64,000 bases of DNA from Nocardioides perillae (lineage in GTDB: Bacteria; Actinomycetota; Actinomycetes; Propionibacteriales; Nocardioidaceae): positions 1,240,001 through 1,304,000 of the forward strand of contig NZ_JACCAC010000001.1 in assembly GCF_013409425.1 (NCBI RefSeq), written 5' to 3'. Shown one piece after another: positions 1 to 9,172 of the stretch. Below the pieces are notes generated by a model. It ran no database searches, was not told the DNA's origin, and saw only the letters and a program-made list of their open reading frames with translations. Made by a program: the position numbers and the translations under genes. Numbering within the stretch: the first letter of the stretch is position 1; each line of letters starts with the position of its first letter.

Positions 1-22
1 GACACGCGTGTGGTTCGTCGCC

Positions 23-28
23 TAGTCT
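23..28 (+). promoter_or_regulatory. Putative -10 element for the DUF3263 gene
   Basis: TAGTCT fits the TANNNT -10 pattern that recurs before other genes in this window. It lies 39 bases before the ATG, so this gene would have a short leader. No -35 hexamer is obvious. Prediction only. Confidence 0.35.
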
Positions 29-67
29 GGGCGGGCCCGCACCCGACCCCGTCGCCAGGAGCCCCGC

Positions 68-364
68 ATGGACGCCGCGAACGCCCTCACCGGCCACGAG
101 GCCGGCGACGCGCCCAGCCTGTCCGACCGGGACCGCGAGATCCTCGAGTTCGAGCGCCAGTGGTGGAAGTACGCCGGCGCCAAGGAGCAGGCGGTCCGCG
201 AGAAGTTCGACATGTCGTCGACCCGCTACTACCAGGTGCTCAACGCCCTCATCGACAAGCCGGAGGCCCTCGAGGCCGACCCGCTGCTCGTGCGGCGGCT
301 GCGGCGGCTGCGCTCCGCGCGCCAGCGCCAGCGCTCCGCCCGCCGCCTCGGCTTCGAGGTCTGA
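68..364 (+). CDS. DUF3263 domain-containing protein
   Basis: A 98-residue protein of the actinobacterial DUF3263 family. The core around residues 18-60 (RDREILEFERQWWKYAGAKE, then a FDMSSTRYYQVLN stretch) looks like a small helix-turn-helix and is the family signature. The C-terminus is Arg-rich, which suggests nucleic-acid contact; no function is established. The ATG at 68 follows a CCAGGAG ribosome site. The LytR_C gene begins 2 bases after the stop, so the two are probably co-transcribed, an arrangement also known from mycobacteria near groEL2. The family call is firm, the role unknown. Confidence 0.9.
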   Translation: MDAANALTGHEAGDAPSLSDRDREILEFERQWWKYAGAKEQAVREKFDMSSTRYYQVLNALIDKPEALEADPLLVRRLRRLRSARQRQRSARRLGFEV

Positions 365-365
365 G

Positions 366-869
366 GTGCCCGCGCCCCGCCGCCGCGACGAGCGCGGCAC
401 CGCCTTCCCGTCGCCGGTCGTGCTGCTGAGCGTGGTCGCGGTCGCGATGGCCGGGGTCGCCTTCCTCGCCACCGACGGCCCGGGCGAGGAGGAGCGGGTC
501 ACCGTCGTCTCCCGGGAGGCCGACCCGACGCCGTCGGCCACGCCGAGCGCCACGCCCACCCGCACCGCCGAGCCCGCGAGGAAGGCACCCGCGGTGCGCC
601 GCGGCGAGGTCGTGGTCGAGGTCTACAACCAGTCCGGCATCAGCGGTCTCGCCGGCCGCGTCGCCGACCGCACCGCCGACATCGGCTGGCAGGTCGTCGG
701 CTCCGACAACTGGGTCGGCACCATCCCGTCGTCGACGGTCTACTTCCCGCCGCGGCTGCAGAAGGCAGCCGACGTGCTCGCGCGCGACCTCGGCATCGAC
801 CGCGTCGTGCCGGCGGTCGAGCCGATGCGCTTCGACCGGCTCACGGTCATCCTCACCGGCGAGCTCTGA
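366..869 (+). CDS. LytR C-terminal domain-containing membrane protein
   Basis: A 167-residue protein starting at GTG 366 directly after the DUF3263 stop. It has a basic N-terminus, one membrane helix at about residues 17-36, a Ser/Thr/Pro/Ala linker (about 50-75), and an extracytoplasmic LytR_C domain from about residue 80 (VEVYNQSGISGLAGRVAD). LytR_C domains are found at the end of LytR-CpsA-Psr wall-polymer transferases; here the domain stands alone, so the protein has no catalytic LCP part. A cell-envelope role is likely, but the partner is unknown. It is probably one operon with the upstream gene. Confidence 0.85.
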   Translation: MPAPRRRDERGTAFPSPVVLLSVVAVAMAGVAFLATDGPGEEERVTVVSREADPTPSATPSATPTRTAEPARKAPAVRRGEVVVEVYNQSGISGLAGRVADRTADIGWQVVGSDNWVGTIPSSTVYFPPRLQKAADVLARDLGIDRVVPAVEPMRFDRLTVILTGEL

Positions 870-917
870 CCCCCACCGGGTGGTCGAGGGGGCCCGTCCG
901 GGCGGTCTCGAGACCCG

Positions 918-1763
918 TCAGCCGCGCGCCGCGGCCGCGTCGGCGGTGAGCCGGCGCAGCAGCTCCAGCACGCCGTCGGGCCCGTCGACCACGACGTCGG
1001 CGCGCTCGACCAGCGCGACCTGCTCCTCGGAGGCCGAGCAGACCAGCAGCGTGGCCAGGCCCTCCTCGCGCAGCTCGGCCACGGCCTCGAAGGCCTCGAG
1101 GTCGCCGAGGTCGTCGCCCGCGAAGAGGATGCCCCCGGCCTCGACCTCCTCGACGACAGTGCGCACCGCGATCCCCTTGTGCATCCCGGGCGCGCGCACC
1201 TCGAGGACGTGCCGCCCGGGCTCGATCGCCAGGTCGTGGCGCTCGGCCAGCGCGGTGAGCGGCGCGGTCAGGCGCCGCTGGGCCTCCCCGGGCTCGGGCA
1301 GCCGGCGGGTGTGCACCGCCACCGCCAGGCCCTTCTCCTCGACCCAGGCGTCGGCCGCGTCGGCCTCGCGCAGCACGCCCGGCAGCTCCCGCAGGAAGGT
1401 CGCGAGGCCGTGCGGCGGTTGCGGCGAGACGATGCGTCGCCGGCTCGCCGACCACCGCTCGTTGCCGTACTGCCCGAAGACGTAGAGCTCGGTGCCGGCC
1501 TCCCGGAGCGCGGTGCCGACCTCGTCGAGGTCGCCGAGGGCGATCGCCTGCCGCGCCGGCCGGCCCGTGACGACCGCCAGCGCGCGGACCTCCGCGGCGA
1601 GCGCGCGCAGCACCGGGGCCGCCTCGGGGTGGATGCGCGCCGCCGTCGGGTCCTCGACGATGGGCGACAGCGTCCCGTCGAAGTCGAGGCCGACCACGAC
1701 CTGCGGCAGGGCGCGGACGAGCGCGGCGTACCGCTCCTGCGCCTCCGGCGAGGTGAACTCCAT
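918..1763 (-). CDS. otsB: Trehalose-phosphatase (OtsB), HAD family
   Basis: A 281-residue HAD phosphatase that hydrolyses trehalose 6-phosphate to trehalose, the second step of the OtsA-OtsB pathway. Motif I DFDGTLSP (D27, D29) sits near the N-terminus, followed by VTGRPARQ (motif II region) and FAGDDLGD (motif IV) near the C-terminus. Length matches the family. An upstream in-frame extension to 1874 exists, but family homology begins close to MEFTSPEAQERY, so ATG 1763 is chosen. otsA is not in this window. It is transcribed away from the riboswitch gene. Confidence 0.88.
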   Translation of the reverse strand: MEFTSPEAQERYAALVRALPQVVVGLDFDGTLSPIVEDPTAARIHPEAAPVLRALAAEVRALAVVTGRPARQAIALGDLDEVGTALREAGTELYVFGQYGNERWSASRRRIVSPQPPHGLATFLRELPGVLREADAADAWVEEKGLAVAVHTRRLPEPGEAQRRLTAPLTALAERHDLAIEPGRHVLEVRAPGMHKGIAVRTVVEEVEAGGILFAGDDLGDLEAFEAVAELREEGLATLLVCSASEEQVALVERADVVVDGPDGVLELLRRLTADAAAARG

Positions 1764-1868
1764 GCGCCCACCCCACCACACCCGCCGGGGCCGCGCACCG
1801 GCGTACGCCGTGGGGGGGCGGTCGGCGCGTGAGGTGCGTCGCAGCCGGTCCCGGATGCCGAGAAGCGT

Positions 1869-1897
1869 GTGCACGTGCTGAGACGGGTGCGTACAGT
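1869..1897 (+). promoter_or_regulatory. Putative promoter of the SAM-riboswitch operon
   Basis: GTGCAC (1869-1874) and TACAGT (1892-1897) are spaced by 17 bases. Initiation 7-8 bases after the -10 would put the transcript 5' end at about 1904, just before the P1 helix of the riboswitch. The -35 match is weak; the -10 and its position make the assignment plausible. Confidence 0.45.
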
Positions 1898-1906
1898 CGT
1901 CCCCAG

Positions 1907-2041
1907 CTCATCGAGAGGGACTGAGGGAACGGCCCTGTGACGTCCCGGCAACCGCCGCGAACCTTCCTGCACCGCCCGGTGCAGTCGCGGAAGTGGTGCC
2001 GACACCGGCCCGGGGCGAAGTCCGCCTCAGGGAATGATGAG
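1907..2041 (+). ncRNA. SAM-I (S-box) riboswitch
   Basis: The S-box core is readable: CTCATC (1907-1912), GAGAG, TGAGGGA, GGCCC, CCCGGCAACC, GTGGTGCC, and a closing GATGAG (2036-2041) that is the exact complement of the 5' CTCATC and forms P1. The central stem-loop after GGCAACC is extended (GCACCG...CGGTGC). The 3' strand of P1 runs straight into the GGAGGAGGA ribosome site, so SAM binding should hide it; no intrinsic terminator is visible between P1 and the ATG at 2057. Control of translation by SAM is therefore the likely mechanism. It leads a thrC-like and a sulfur-carrier gene. Confidence 0.9.
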
Positions 2042-2056
2042 GAGGAGGAATCCCCC

Positions 2057-3370
2057 ATGAGCGCACCGACCGTCGAGCCCACCACCGCTCCGGCTGCCGC
2101 ACCGGCCGACACCGCCCCGGCCCCCGACCCGCGCCTGCGCGAGGGTGCCTTCGGCAACGCCACAGCCCTGGCCTGCCGCGAGTGCGGCCACCAGGTCGCC
2201 CTCGGTCCGTTCTACGCGTGTCCGGAGTGCTTCGGGCCCCTCGAGGTGGCCTACGACTTCCCGGCGGTCACCCGCGAGCAGATCGAGGCCGGCCCCCGCA
2301 ACATCTGGCGCTACAAGGCGCTGCTGCCGGTGCCGGACGACATCGAGCAGAGCCCCAACACCGAGCCCGGCTTCACCCGGCTGCTCGAGGCGCGCAACCT
2401 CGCCGCCGAGCTGGGCCTGGACAAGCTGTGGGTGAAGGACGACTCGACCAACCCGACCAACTCCTTCAAGGACCGGGTGGTCGCCTGTGCGCTGAGCGCG
2501 GCGCGCGAGCTCGACGCGAAGGTCTTCGCCTGCCCCTCGACCGGCAACCTCGCCAACGCCGTCGCCGCGGCCGGGGCCCGCGCCGGCATGAAGACCGTCG
2601 TCTTCATCCCGAGCAACCTCGAGAAGCCCAAGCAGGTCAACTCCGCGGTCTACACCGACAAGCTGGTCGCCGTCGACGGCAACTACGACGACGTCAACAA
2701 GCTCGCCTCCGAGATCGCCGGCGAGGAGGAGGGCTGGGCGTTCGTCAACGTCAACGTCCGCCCCTTCTACGCCGAGGGCTCGAAGACCCTCGGCTACGAG
2801 ATCGCCGAGCAGCTCGGATGGCGGCTGCCCGACCAGGTGGTCATCCCGGTCGCCTCGGGCTCGCAGCTGACCAAGGTCCGCAAGGCCTTCCAGGAGCTCG
2901 TCGCGCTCGGCCTCGTCGAGGACAAGCCGGTGCGCATCTTCGGCGCCCAGGCCACGGGCTGCTCGCCGGTCTCGACCGCCTACAAGGCCGGCGTCGACGC
3001 GATCCGCCCGGTCAAGCCCGACACCATCGCCAAGAGCCTCGCCATCGGCAACCCCGCCGACGGGATCTACGTGCTCGACATCTGCCGCGAGACCGGCGGC
3101 GCGGTCGAGGACATCAGCGACGACGAGGTGCGCGAGGGCATCCTGCTGCTCGCCCGCACCGAGGGCATCTTCACCGAGACCGCGGGCGGGACCACCGTCG
3201 GCGTGCTGAAGAAGCTGGTGGAGACCGGCCAGCTCGACACCTCGCTCGAGACCGTGGTCATCAACACCGGCATGGGCCTCAAGACGCTGGACGCCGTCGC
3301 CGACCGCGTGGGGCCCGCCGCGACCATCGCCCCGTCCTACAGCGCGTTCGTCGCCAGCGGCATCGTCTGA
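2057..3370 (+). CDS. thrC: Threonine synthase family PLP enzyme; possibly O-phosphohomoserine-dependent homocysteine synthase (MetM-like)
   Basis: A 437-residue fold-type II PLP enzyme. NPTNSFKDRV carries the PLP lysine and CPSTGNLANAV the phosphate-binding loop. A CxxC pair (C40, C43) and a second CPEC form an N-terminal zinc ribbon seen in this ThrC subtype. ATG 2057 follows GGAGGAGGA within the riboswitch. By sequence it would be called threonine synthase, acting on O-phosphohomoserine. Its leader senses SAM and the next gene is a sulfur carrier, which fits a ThrC-like enzyme making homocysteine from O-phosphohomoserine and carrier thiocarboxylate, as I recall being reported for Streptomyces MetM/MetO. 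The fold is certain, the substrate is inference. Confidence 0.88.
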   Translation: MSAPTVEPTTAPAAAPADTAPAPDPRLREGAFGNATALACRECGHQVALGPFYACPECFGPLEVAYDFPAVTREQIEAGPRNIWRYKALLPVPDDIEQSPNTEPGFTRLLEARNLAAELGLDKLWVKDDSTNPTNSFKDRVVACALSAARELDAKVFACPSTGNLANAVAAAGARAGMKTVVFIPSNLEKPKQVNSAVYTDKLVAVDGNYDDVNKLASEIAGEEEGWAFVNVNVRPFYAEGSKTLGYEIAEQLGWRLPDQVVIPVASGSQLTKVRKAFQELVALGLVEDKPVRIFGAQATGCSPVSTAYKAGVDAIRPVKPDTIAKSLAIGNPADGIYVLDICRETGGAVEDISDDEVREGILLLARTEGIFTETAGGTTVGVLKKLVETGQLDTSLETVVINTGMGLKTLDAVADRVGPAATIAPSYSAFVASGIV

Positions 3371-3414
3371 GCCGCCGCGCCCACCGCCCCCTTCCCAGCC
3401 CCAGGAGCCGCTCC

Positions 3415-3690
3415 GTGGCCGTGTCCGTCCGCATCCCGACCATCCTGCGCACCTACACCGGCGGCGCGTCCGAGGTGAGCGCCGAGGGCGCGACCCTCGC
3501 CGAGCTCCTCGACTGCCTCGAGGCCGACCACCCCGGCATCCGTGCGCGGGTGCTCGACGACACCGGCGCGCTGCGTCGCTTCGTCAACGTCTACGTCGGC
3601 AACGAGGACGTCCGCTTCCTCGACGACCTCGCCACCCCCACCCCCGACGGCGCGCAGGTCTCGATCATCCCGGCGGTGGCGGGCGGCTGA
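3415..3690 (+). CDS. MoaD/ThiS family sulfur-carrier protein (CysO/MetO-like)
   Basis: A 91-residue ubiquitin-like protein ending in Gly-Gly, the end that is adenylated and converted to a thiocarboxylate. It closely resembles mycobacterial CysO, sharing IPTILR near the start, RFVNVYV, EDVRF and the terminal PAVAGG. GTG 3415 follows CCAGGAG. It sits 44 bases after the thrC-like gene and shares its SAM-riboswitch transcript. No cysM or mec protease gene is adjacent, unlike the mycobacterial cysO locus, so donation of sulfur to the upstream PLP enzyme is the simplest reading. An activating MoeB-like enzyme is not in the window. Confidence 0.85.
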   Translation: MAVSVRIPTILRTYTGGASEVSAEGATLAELLDCLEADHPGIRARVLDDTGALRRFVNVYVGNEDVRFLDDLATPTPDGAQVSIIPAVAGG

Positions 3691-3704
3691 CCCCGCTCCG
3701 GACC

Positions 3705-3752
3705 CTGCGTCATGCGCTTCGCACGCCACTGCGTCGGAGCCGCATGACGCAG
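3705..3752. terminator. Inverted repeat between convergent genes
   Basis: CTGCGTCATGCG (3705-3716) and CGCATGACGCAG (3741-3752) are perfect 12-base arms around a 24-base loop, placed between the stop codons of two convergent genes (3690 and 3773). It can act as a terminator in both directions, although no T-run follows. The same arm sequence recurs in the 85-bp tandem repeat at 29486-29680. Confidence 0.6.
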
Positions 3753-3772
3753 GCGGCGGCTGACCCCGGCGC

Positions 3773-4276
3773 TCACGGCGCGCGCAGGCCGGTGATCGCG
3801 GCGTTGCCGCGACCGTCGACGCGGACGGTGGCCAGCGCGCCGGTGTCGGCGAGCACCCGCTCGAGGCGCAGCGCCTCGTCCTGCGGCACGAACCAGCTCT
3901 CGATGCCGCAGCGCACCGCCCAGTCGGCGTCGTCGCAGGCGAGGTAGAGGCCGTCGGCGGGCCGCTCCCGGGACCAGCGCGCCAAGGCCCAGGTGGCGGG
4001 CAGGCCGTCGGCGGCGGGGCGCTCCTCGAGGACGGCGTAGACCGCGCCGCTCCGGCCGTCGTCGACCGACGGCGGCCACGAGCCGCCCTCGGTGGTGAGG
4101 TCGGGGTAGTCGAGGTCGACGTAGGCCCCGCGGAAGGGGTCGATCGGGTCCACCGGCGCCACCCGCAGCAGCACCTCCTCGCCGGTCAGGCGGGCGGAGA
4201 GCTGGGGTGCGACGCCGGCCGCGACCAGCGGCAGCGAGGCGAGGGCGGCGACGGCCGCGCGGGCGAGGGTGCTCAC
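3773..4276 (-). CDS. GDYXXLXY-family exported protein
   Basis: A 167-residue protein with an N-terminal hydrophobic segment (residues 5-24) followed by an extracytoplasmic domain. FRGAYVDLDYPD matches the GDYxxLxY signature with Ala instead of Asp at the third position. GTG 4276 overlaps the stop of the upstream DUF2157 gene by 4 bases (GTGA), so the two are translationally coupled. GDYXXLXY and DUF2157 membrane proteins are commonly paired; the biochemical role is unknown. Confidence 0.75.
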   Translation of the reverse strand: MSTLARAAVAALASLPLVAAGVAPQLSARLTGEEVLLRVAPVDPIDPFRGAYVDLDYPDLTTEGGSWPPSVDDGRSGAVYAVLEERPAADGLPATWALARWSRERPADGLYLACDDADWAVRCGIESWFVPQDEALRLERVLADTGALATVRVDGRGNAAITGLRAP

Positions 4277-5535
4277 TGCTCCTCCAGGGTGCGGGCGAGG
4301 CGCTGCTGGGCGCGGACGGTGAGCCACCCGGTGCCGACGAGCACGGCGCCGAGCAGCAGGAAGAGCCAGGCGCCCTCGACCACGCGGGCGAAGACCGCGA
4401 AGGCCTGCACGGTGGTGAAGGCGACCAGGGCGACGGTGGCCAGCCCGGTGAGGCGACCGCTGTCGCGCAGGGTGCCGGCCGCGGCGACCGCGACGGCCAG
4501 GCCGACGTAGGCGAGGACCCCCGCGCCGGCGTGCAGCCAGCCCGCGAGGTCGACGTCGGTGGCGTCGTTGCCCGCCTCCCACAGCACGAGCGCGGTCGCC
4601 ACGGCGACGGCGAGCGCGGCGACGGCCGGCTCGAGGCGCCCCTGACCGACCGAGCGGGCCGCGGCGACGGCGGCCAGCGCGAGGGCGACCGCGCCAGCGG
4701 CGAGGGCCCAGGCCCCCGGGCGCTGGGCGTCGGCCTCGACGAAGGGCAGGGCCGCACCGAAGAGGGCGGCGAGCACCAGGAGGGCACCGGCCTCGCGCCA
4801 CGGCACGCCGAGGCGGGCCAGCCGGTCGCTGCCGCCCTCGTGCAGGGCGCCCAGGGCCACCGCGCCGACGCCGGCCGCCCCGAGCAGGAGCACCACGTCG
4901 AGACCGGTCGCCGACGCCCCGACCCCGGCCCACACGAGCCAGCCGGTGCCGACGGCGACGCCGACGACGACCGCGAGGGCCGAGCGCACGGCGTACGCCT
5001 GGAGCAGCGCGCCGGCCGCCCACACCCCGAGCAGCCGCGGCTCCCAGGCCGGCACCTGCAGCGACTGCGCGGCCTGGAAGACGACCGCGCCGAACGCGAG
5101 CACCGCTGCCAGCCGGCCCACCGCGACGACCGGTCCGGGCAGCCGCGCTGAGCGGGCCTCGCTGCCGAGCAGCAGCACCAGCCAGACCACCACGACGCCG
5201 GCGAAGCGGGCGGTGGGGGAGAGCGCGGCGAGGTTGGCCGCGACCAGCCACAGCAGGCCGACGCCCACGAAGCAGGCGCCGACGACGAGCAGCAGCCGCG
5301 CCAGCGACGCCCGGCGGCCGGGGGTGTAGAGCGCGAGCACGGCCGCGGCCTGCGCCTCGTCGAGGAGGCCGCGGCGGCGCCAGTCGGCGACCTCCGCGGT
5401 CAGCCACTCGAGGCGGGGGGCGGGCACGGGCCGGGGGCCGGCGTGCGGGGCGGGCGGCGGCGCCGGCGTCGCGGCCGGCGGGGGCGAGGTGGTGGTCACC
5501 TGCTCAGCATGGGACGTGGGGGCGGCCCGGCGCAT
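4273..5535 (-). CDS. DUF2157 domain-containing membrane protein
   Basis: A 420-residue protein with a Pro/Ala-rich cytoplasmic N-terminus, a DUF2157 segment (about 40-110, including WRRRGLLDEAQAAAVLALY) and about ten hydrophobic helices with Ala/Leu/Val-rich composition. The function of DUF2157 is unknown. ATG 5535 is used; GTG 5499 is an alternative start 12 codons inside, and neither has a strong ribosome site. The gene is divergent from the ATP-grasp gene and overlaps the GDYXXLXY gene by 4 bases. Confidence 0.75.
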   Translation of the reverse strand: MRRAAPTSHAEQVTTTSPPPAATPAPPPAPHAGPRPVPAPRLEWLTAEVADWRRRGLLDEAQAAAVLALYTPGRRASLARLLLVVGACFVGVGLLWLVAANLAALSPTARFAGVVVVWLVLLLGSEARSARLPGPVVAVGRLAAVLAFGAVVFQAAQSLQVPAWEPRLLGVWAAGALLQAYAVRSALAVVVGVAVGTGWLVWAGVGASATGLDVVLLLGAAGVGAVALGALHEGGSDRLARLGVPWREAGALLVLAALFGAALPFVEADAQRPGAWALAAGAVALALAAVAAARSVGQGRLEPAVAALAVAVATALVLWEAGNDATDVDLAGWLHAGAGVLAYVGLAVAVAAAGTLRDSGRLTGLATVALVAFTTVQAFAVFARVVEGAWLFLLLGAVLVGTGWLTVRAQQRLARTLEEQ

Positions 5536-5569
5536 GGGTACGGGTGCTCATCTGCGCCGGCGCCTCACC

Positions 5570-5575
5570 TAGCCT
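5570..5575 (+). promoter_or_regulatory. -10 element of a leaderless gene (ATP-grasp)
   Basis: TAGCCT ends 7 bases before the ATG at 5583, so initiation would fall on or next to the start codon. There is no ribosome site before this ATG, in keeping with a leaderless mRNA. Confidence 0.5.
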
Positions 5576-5582
5576 CCTCGCC

Positions 5583-6467
5583 ATGAGCGACGACGTGCTG
5601 CTGGCGACCTGCGCCCTGCTCCCCGACGGCGAGACCGGCGGCGAGCTGCTGCTGCGGGCGCTGGCCGCCGAGGGCCTCGACGCGCGGTGGGTGCGCTGGG
5701 ACGACGAGACGGTCGCGTGGGGCGACGCCGCGCTGGTGGCGGCGCGCTCGACGTGGGACTACCAGCGCCGGGTCGCCGAGTTCCTCGCCTGGGCGCGGCG
5801 GGTCGAGGCGGAGGGGCGGCTGCTCAACGGGGCCGAGGTCTTCGCGTGGAACACCGACAAGGCCTACCTGCTCGAGCTGGAGGCCGCCGGCCTGCCGGTC
5901 GTGCCGAGCCGGCTGCTCGACGAGCGCACCCTCGTCGAGGGTCTGACGGCTGCCCTCGACACCTGGGGCGAGGTGCTGGTCAAGCCCCGCACCGGCGCCG
6001 GTGGCGTCGGCGTCGTCGTGTGCGACTCGCTGCGCGACGAGCGGCTCGAGGGCCTGGTGGCGGCGCCGTGGCTGGTGCAGCCGGTCGTGCCCGCGGTGCG
6101 CACGGAGGGCGAGACGTCGGTCTACGTGCTCGACGGCCGGGTCGTCGCCCAGGTCGACAAGCGCCCGGCCGGCGGCGAGGTGCGCGTCCACGAGCTGTAC
6201 GGCGGGTCCTCGCGCCGCACCGAGCCCACCGACGAGGCCGCGGCCGTGGCCGCGCGCGCGGTCGAGGTCGCCACCGCCCTGCCGGGGCTCGCCCGCGACG
6301 GCGCCGCGCCCGACCTGGCCTACGCCCGCGTCGACCTGATGCGGTGGGAGGGAGCCCTGGTCGTGAGCGAGCTGGAGCTGATCGAGCCCGGGCTCTACCT
6401 CGACGTCGTGCCCGAGGTCGCGACCTCCTTCGCCGCCCTGGTGCGCGCGCGGCTCGATGCGGCCTGA
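5583..6467 (+). CDS. ATP-grasp domain protein (RimK/glutathione-synthetase-like)
   Basis: A 294-residue ATP-grasp protein that should join a carboxylate to an amine or thiol using ATP. LVKPRTGAGGVGV (about 136-148) is the ATP-binding glycine loop, and VSELELIEPGLYLD near the C-terminus supplies the acidic metal ligands. The closest type is the short actinobacterial RimK-like family often labelled glutathione synthetase-like; the substrate is not known. ATG 5583 is chosen because a -10 hexamer ends 7 bases upstream. Immediate neighbours give no pathway. Confidence 0.78.
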   Translation: MSDDVLLATCALLPDGETGGELLLRALAAEGLDARWVRWDDETVAWGDAALVAARSTWDYQRRVAEFLAWARRVEAEGRLLNGAEVFAWNTDKAYLLELEAAGLPVVPSRLLDERTLVEGLTAALDTWGEVLVKPRTGAGGVGVVVCDSLRDERLEGLVAAPWLVQPVVPAVRTEGETSVYVLDGRVVAQVDKRPAGGEVRVHELYGGSSRRTEPTDEAAAVAARAVEVATALPGLARDGAAPDLAYARVDLMRWEGALVVSELELIEPGLYLDVVPEVATSFAALVRARLDAA

Positions 6468-6515
6468 GGCTGCCCGTCTGCCGGCCGGCGGCGCCGCGCG
6501 CCGCGGCGTACCCGC

Positions 6516-6542
6516 CTTGCACTCGCCTGGGGCGAGTGCTAA
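6516..6542. promoter_or_regulatory. CIRCE operator 1 (HrcA site)
   Basis: TTGCACTC-N9-GAGTGCTAA matches the CIRCE consensus TTAGCACTC-N9-GAGTGCTAA with a slightly degenerate left arm. It overlaps the predicted groEL promoter, so HrcA binding would block transcription except under heat or folding stress. Confidence 0.88.
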
Positions 6543-6545
6543 ACA
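6517..6545 (+). promoter_or_regulatory. groEL promoter
   Basis: TTGCAC (6517-6522) and TAAACA (6540-6545) are separated by 17 bases. Both lie within the first CIRCE element, the usual arrangement for HrcA-repressed chaperonin genes. The leader to the ATG at 6705 is then about 150 bases. Confidence 0.6.
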
Positions 6546-6550
6546 TGACG

Positions 6551-6577
6551 CTGGCACTCTCCTCGAGAGAGTGCCAT
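6551..6577. promoter_or_regulatory. CIRCE operator 2 (HrcA site)
   Basis: TGGCACTC-N9-GAGTGCCA, a perfect 8+8 inverted repeat with the CIRCE spacing, starts 8 bases after operator 1 and lies around the expected transcription start. Tandem CIRCE sites are usual before actinobacterial groEL genes. Confidence 0.85.
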
Positions 6578-6689
6578 GACTTCCGGTCCGGGGAGTCGAG
6601 GTCTGCAGCGACGGCGGGAAGGGTCCGCCGGCTCGGTCAGGCCGTCCGTCGCGGGCGACGAACCGGGTCACGACCCTCCACTCGAGTGA

Positions 6690-8330
<1,641 letters not shown>

Positions 8331-8382
8331 GTCCTGCCCCACCCCGCGGCTCCGGCCGCACCCGCACCACCTGCTCCACCGC

Positions 8383-8415
8383 GAGGCCCCGGGACCACCA
8401 CGGTCCCGGGGCCTC
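8383..8415 (+). terminator. groEL terminator hairpin
   Basis: GAGGCCCCGGGACC (8383-8396) pairs perfectly with GGTCCCGGGGCCTC (8402-8415) around a 5-base loop, 53 bases after the groEL stop. No T-tract follows, as is common for high-G+C terminators. Confidence 0.8.
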
Positions 8416-8537
8416 GTGCCGTCCGGGGGTGCGCTGTGGGAGCCTGGGGTGGGTACGAGCCCGGTGCCACGCCCGCGCGCCCGACCGCCGCCCGAGGCCG
8501 CCCCGACCGGGTGGCCCGAACGCCTGAGGAGACCACG

Positions 8538-9116
8538 ATGCGGAGCCCCCGGCAGCCCGCCGACGACGCGGGCACGGCCCGTGGTCGCCGCCGTCCGCGC
8601 AACCGCTGGCTCGCGGCGGCCGCGGCGGCCACCGTCCTCGTCGCGGGTGGTGCGGTCGCGGCCGTCGTCGCCGGCGACGACGAGCCCGACCCCCTCGCCA
8701 CCGTCACGCCGTCGGAGACCGCCGGCACCGAGCCGGGCGGAGCGGCCGCCGCGGGCGAGGTCGTCCTCGCGGCGCCGCCCGCGAGCAGCGCGCGCTGCAT
8801 GGTGCCCACCGCCGAGGCGGTCGCGCGGATGGAGGTCGCGCTCGACGGCACGGTCGCCGAGGTGGCCGGCGACCGGGTCAGCCTCGACGTGGGCGAGTGG
8901 TACGCCGGCGACCCCGGCGCGGGCGGCACCGCCGCGACCACCGTGGTGCTGACCAACCCGGTCGACCTGCGGGCCGCCATCGGGGGCGTGCCCGACTTCG
9001 AGGTCGGCCAGCGGTGGTTGGTCGCGGGCAGCCGCGGGACCGTCGCGGTCTGCGGCTTCACCGCCCCGTGGACCCCCGCGCGGGCGCGGGTCTTCGAGCA
9101 GGCATTCCCCTCCTGA
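8538..9116 (+). CDS. Hypothetical membrane-anchored protein
   Basis: A 192-residue protein of no family I recognise. It has an Arg-rich cytoplasmic start, one membrane helix (about residues 25-45) and an extracytoplasmic domain after a short acidic linker. Two cysteines in the outer part (one before MVPTAEA, one in VCGFTAPW) could form a disulfide. The domain has an alternating hydrophobic pattern suggesting a small beta-fold. ATG 8538 is preceded by TGAGGAGA, which decides the start against an upstream in-frame extension. It is followed 56 bases later by a kinase-like gene. Confidence 0.65.
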   Translation: MRSPRQPADDAGTARGRRRPRNRWLAAAAAATVLVAGGAVAAVVAGDDEPDPLATVTPSETAGTEPGGAAAAGEVVLAAPPASSARCMVPTAEAVARMEVALDGTVAEVAGDRVSLDVGEWYAGDPGAGGTAATTVVLTNPVDLRAAIGGVPDFEVGQRWLVAGSRGTVAVCGFTAPWTPARARVFEQAFPS

Positions 9117-9172
9117 GCGTCCCGCCGCAGCCCGCGGGCCCCCTGCGGCTGCAGCCGCTCACGCGGGCGCGC

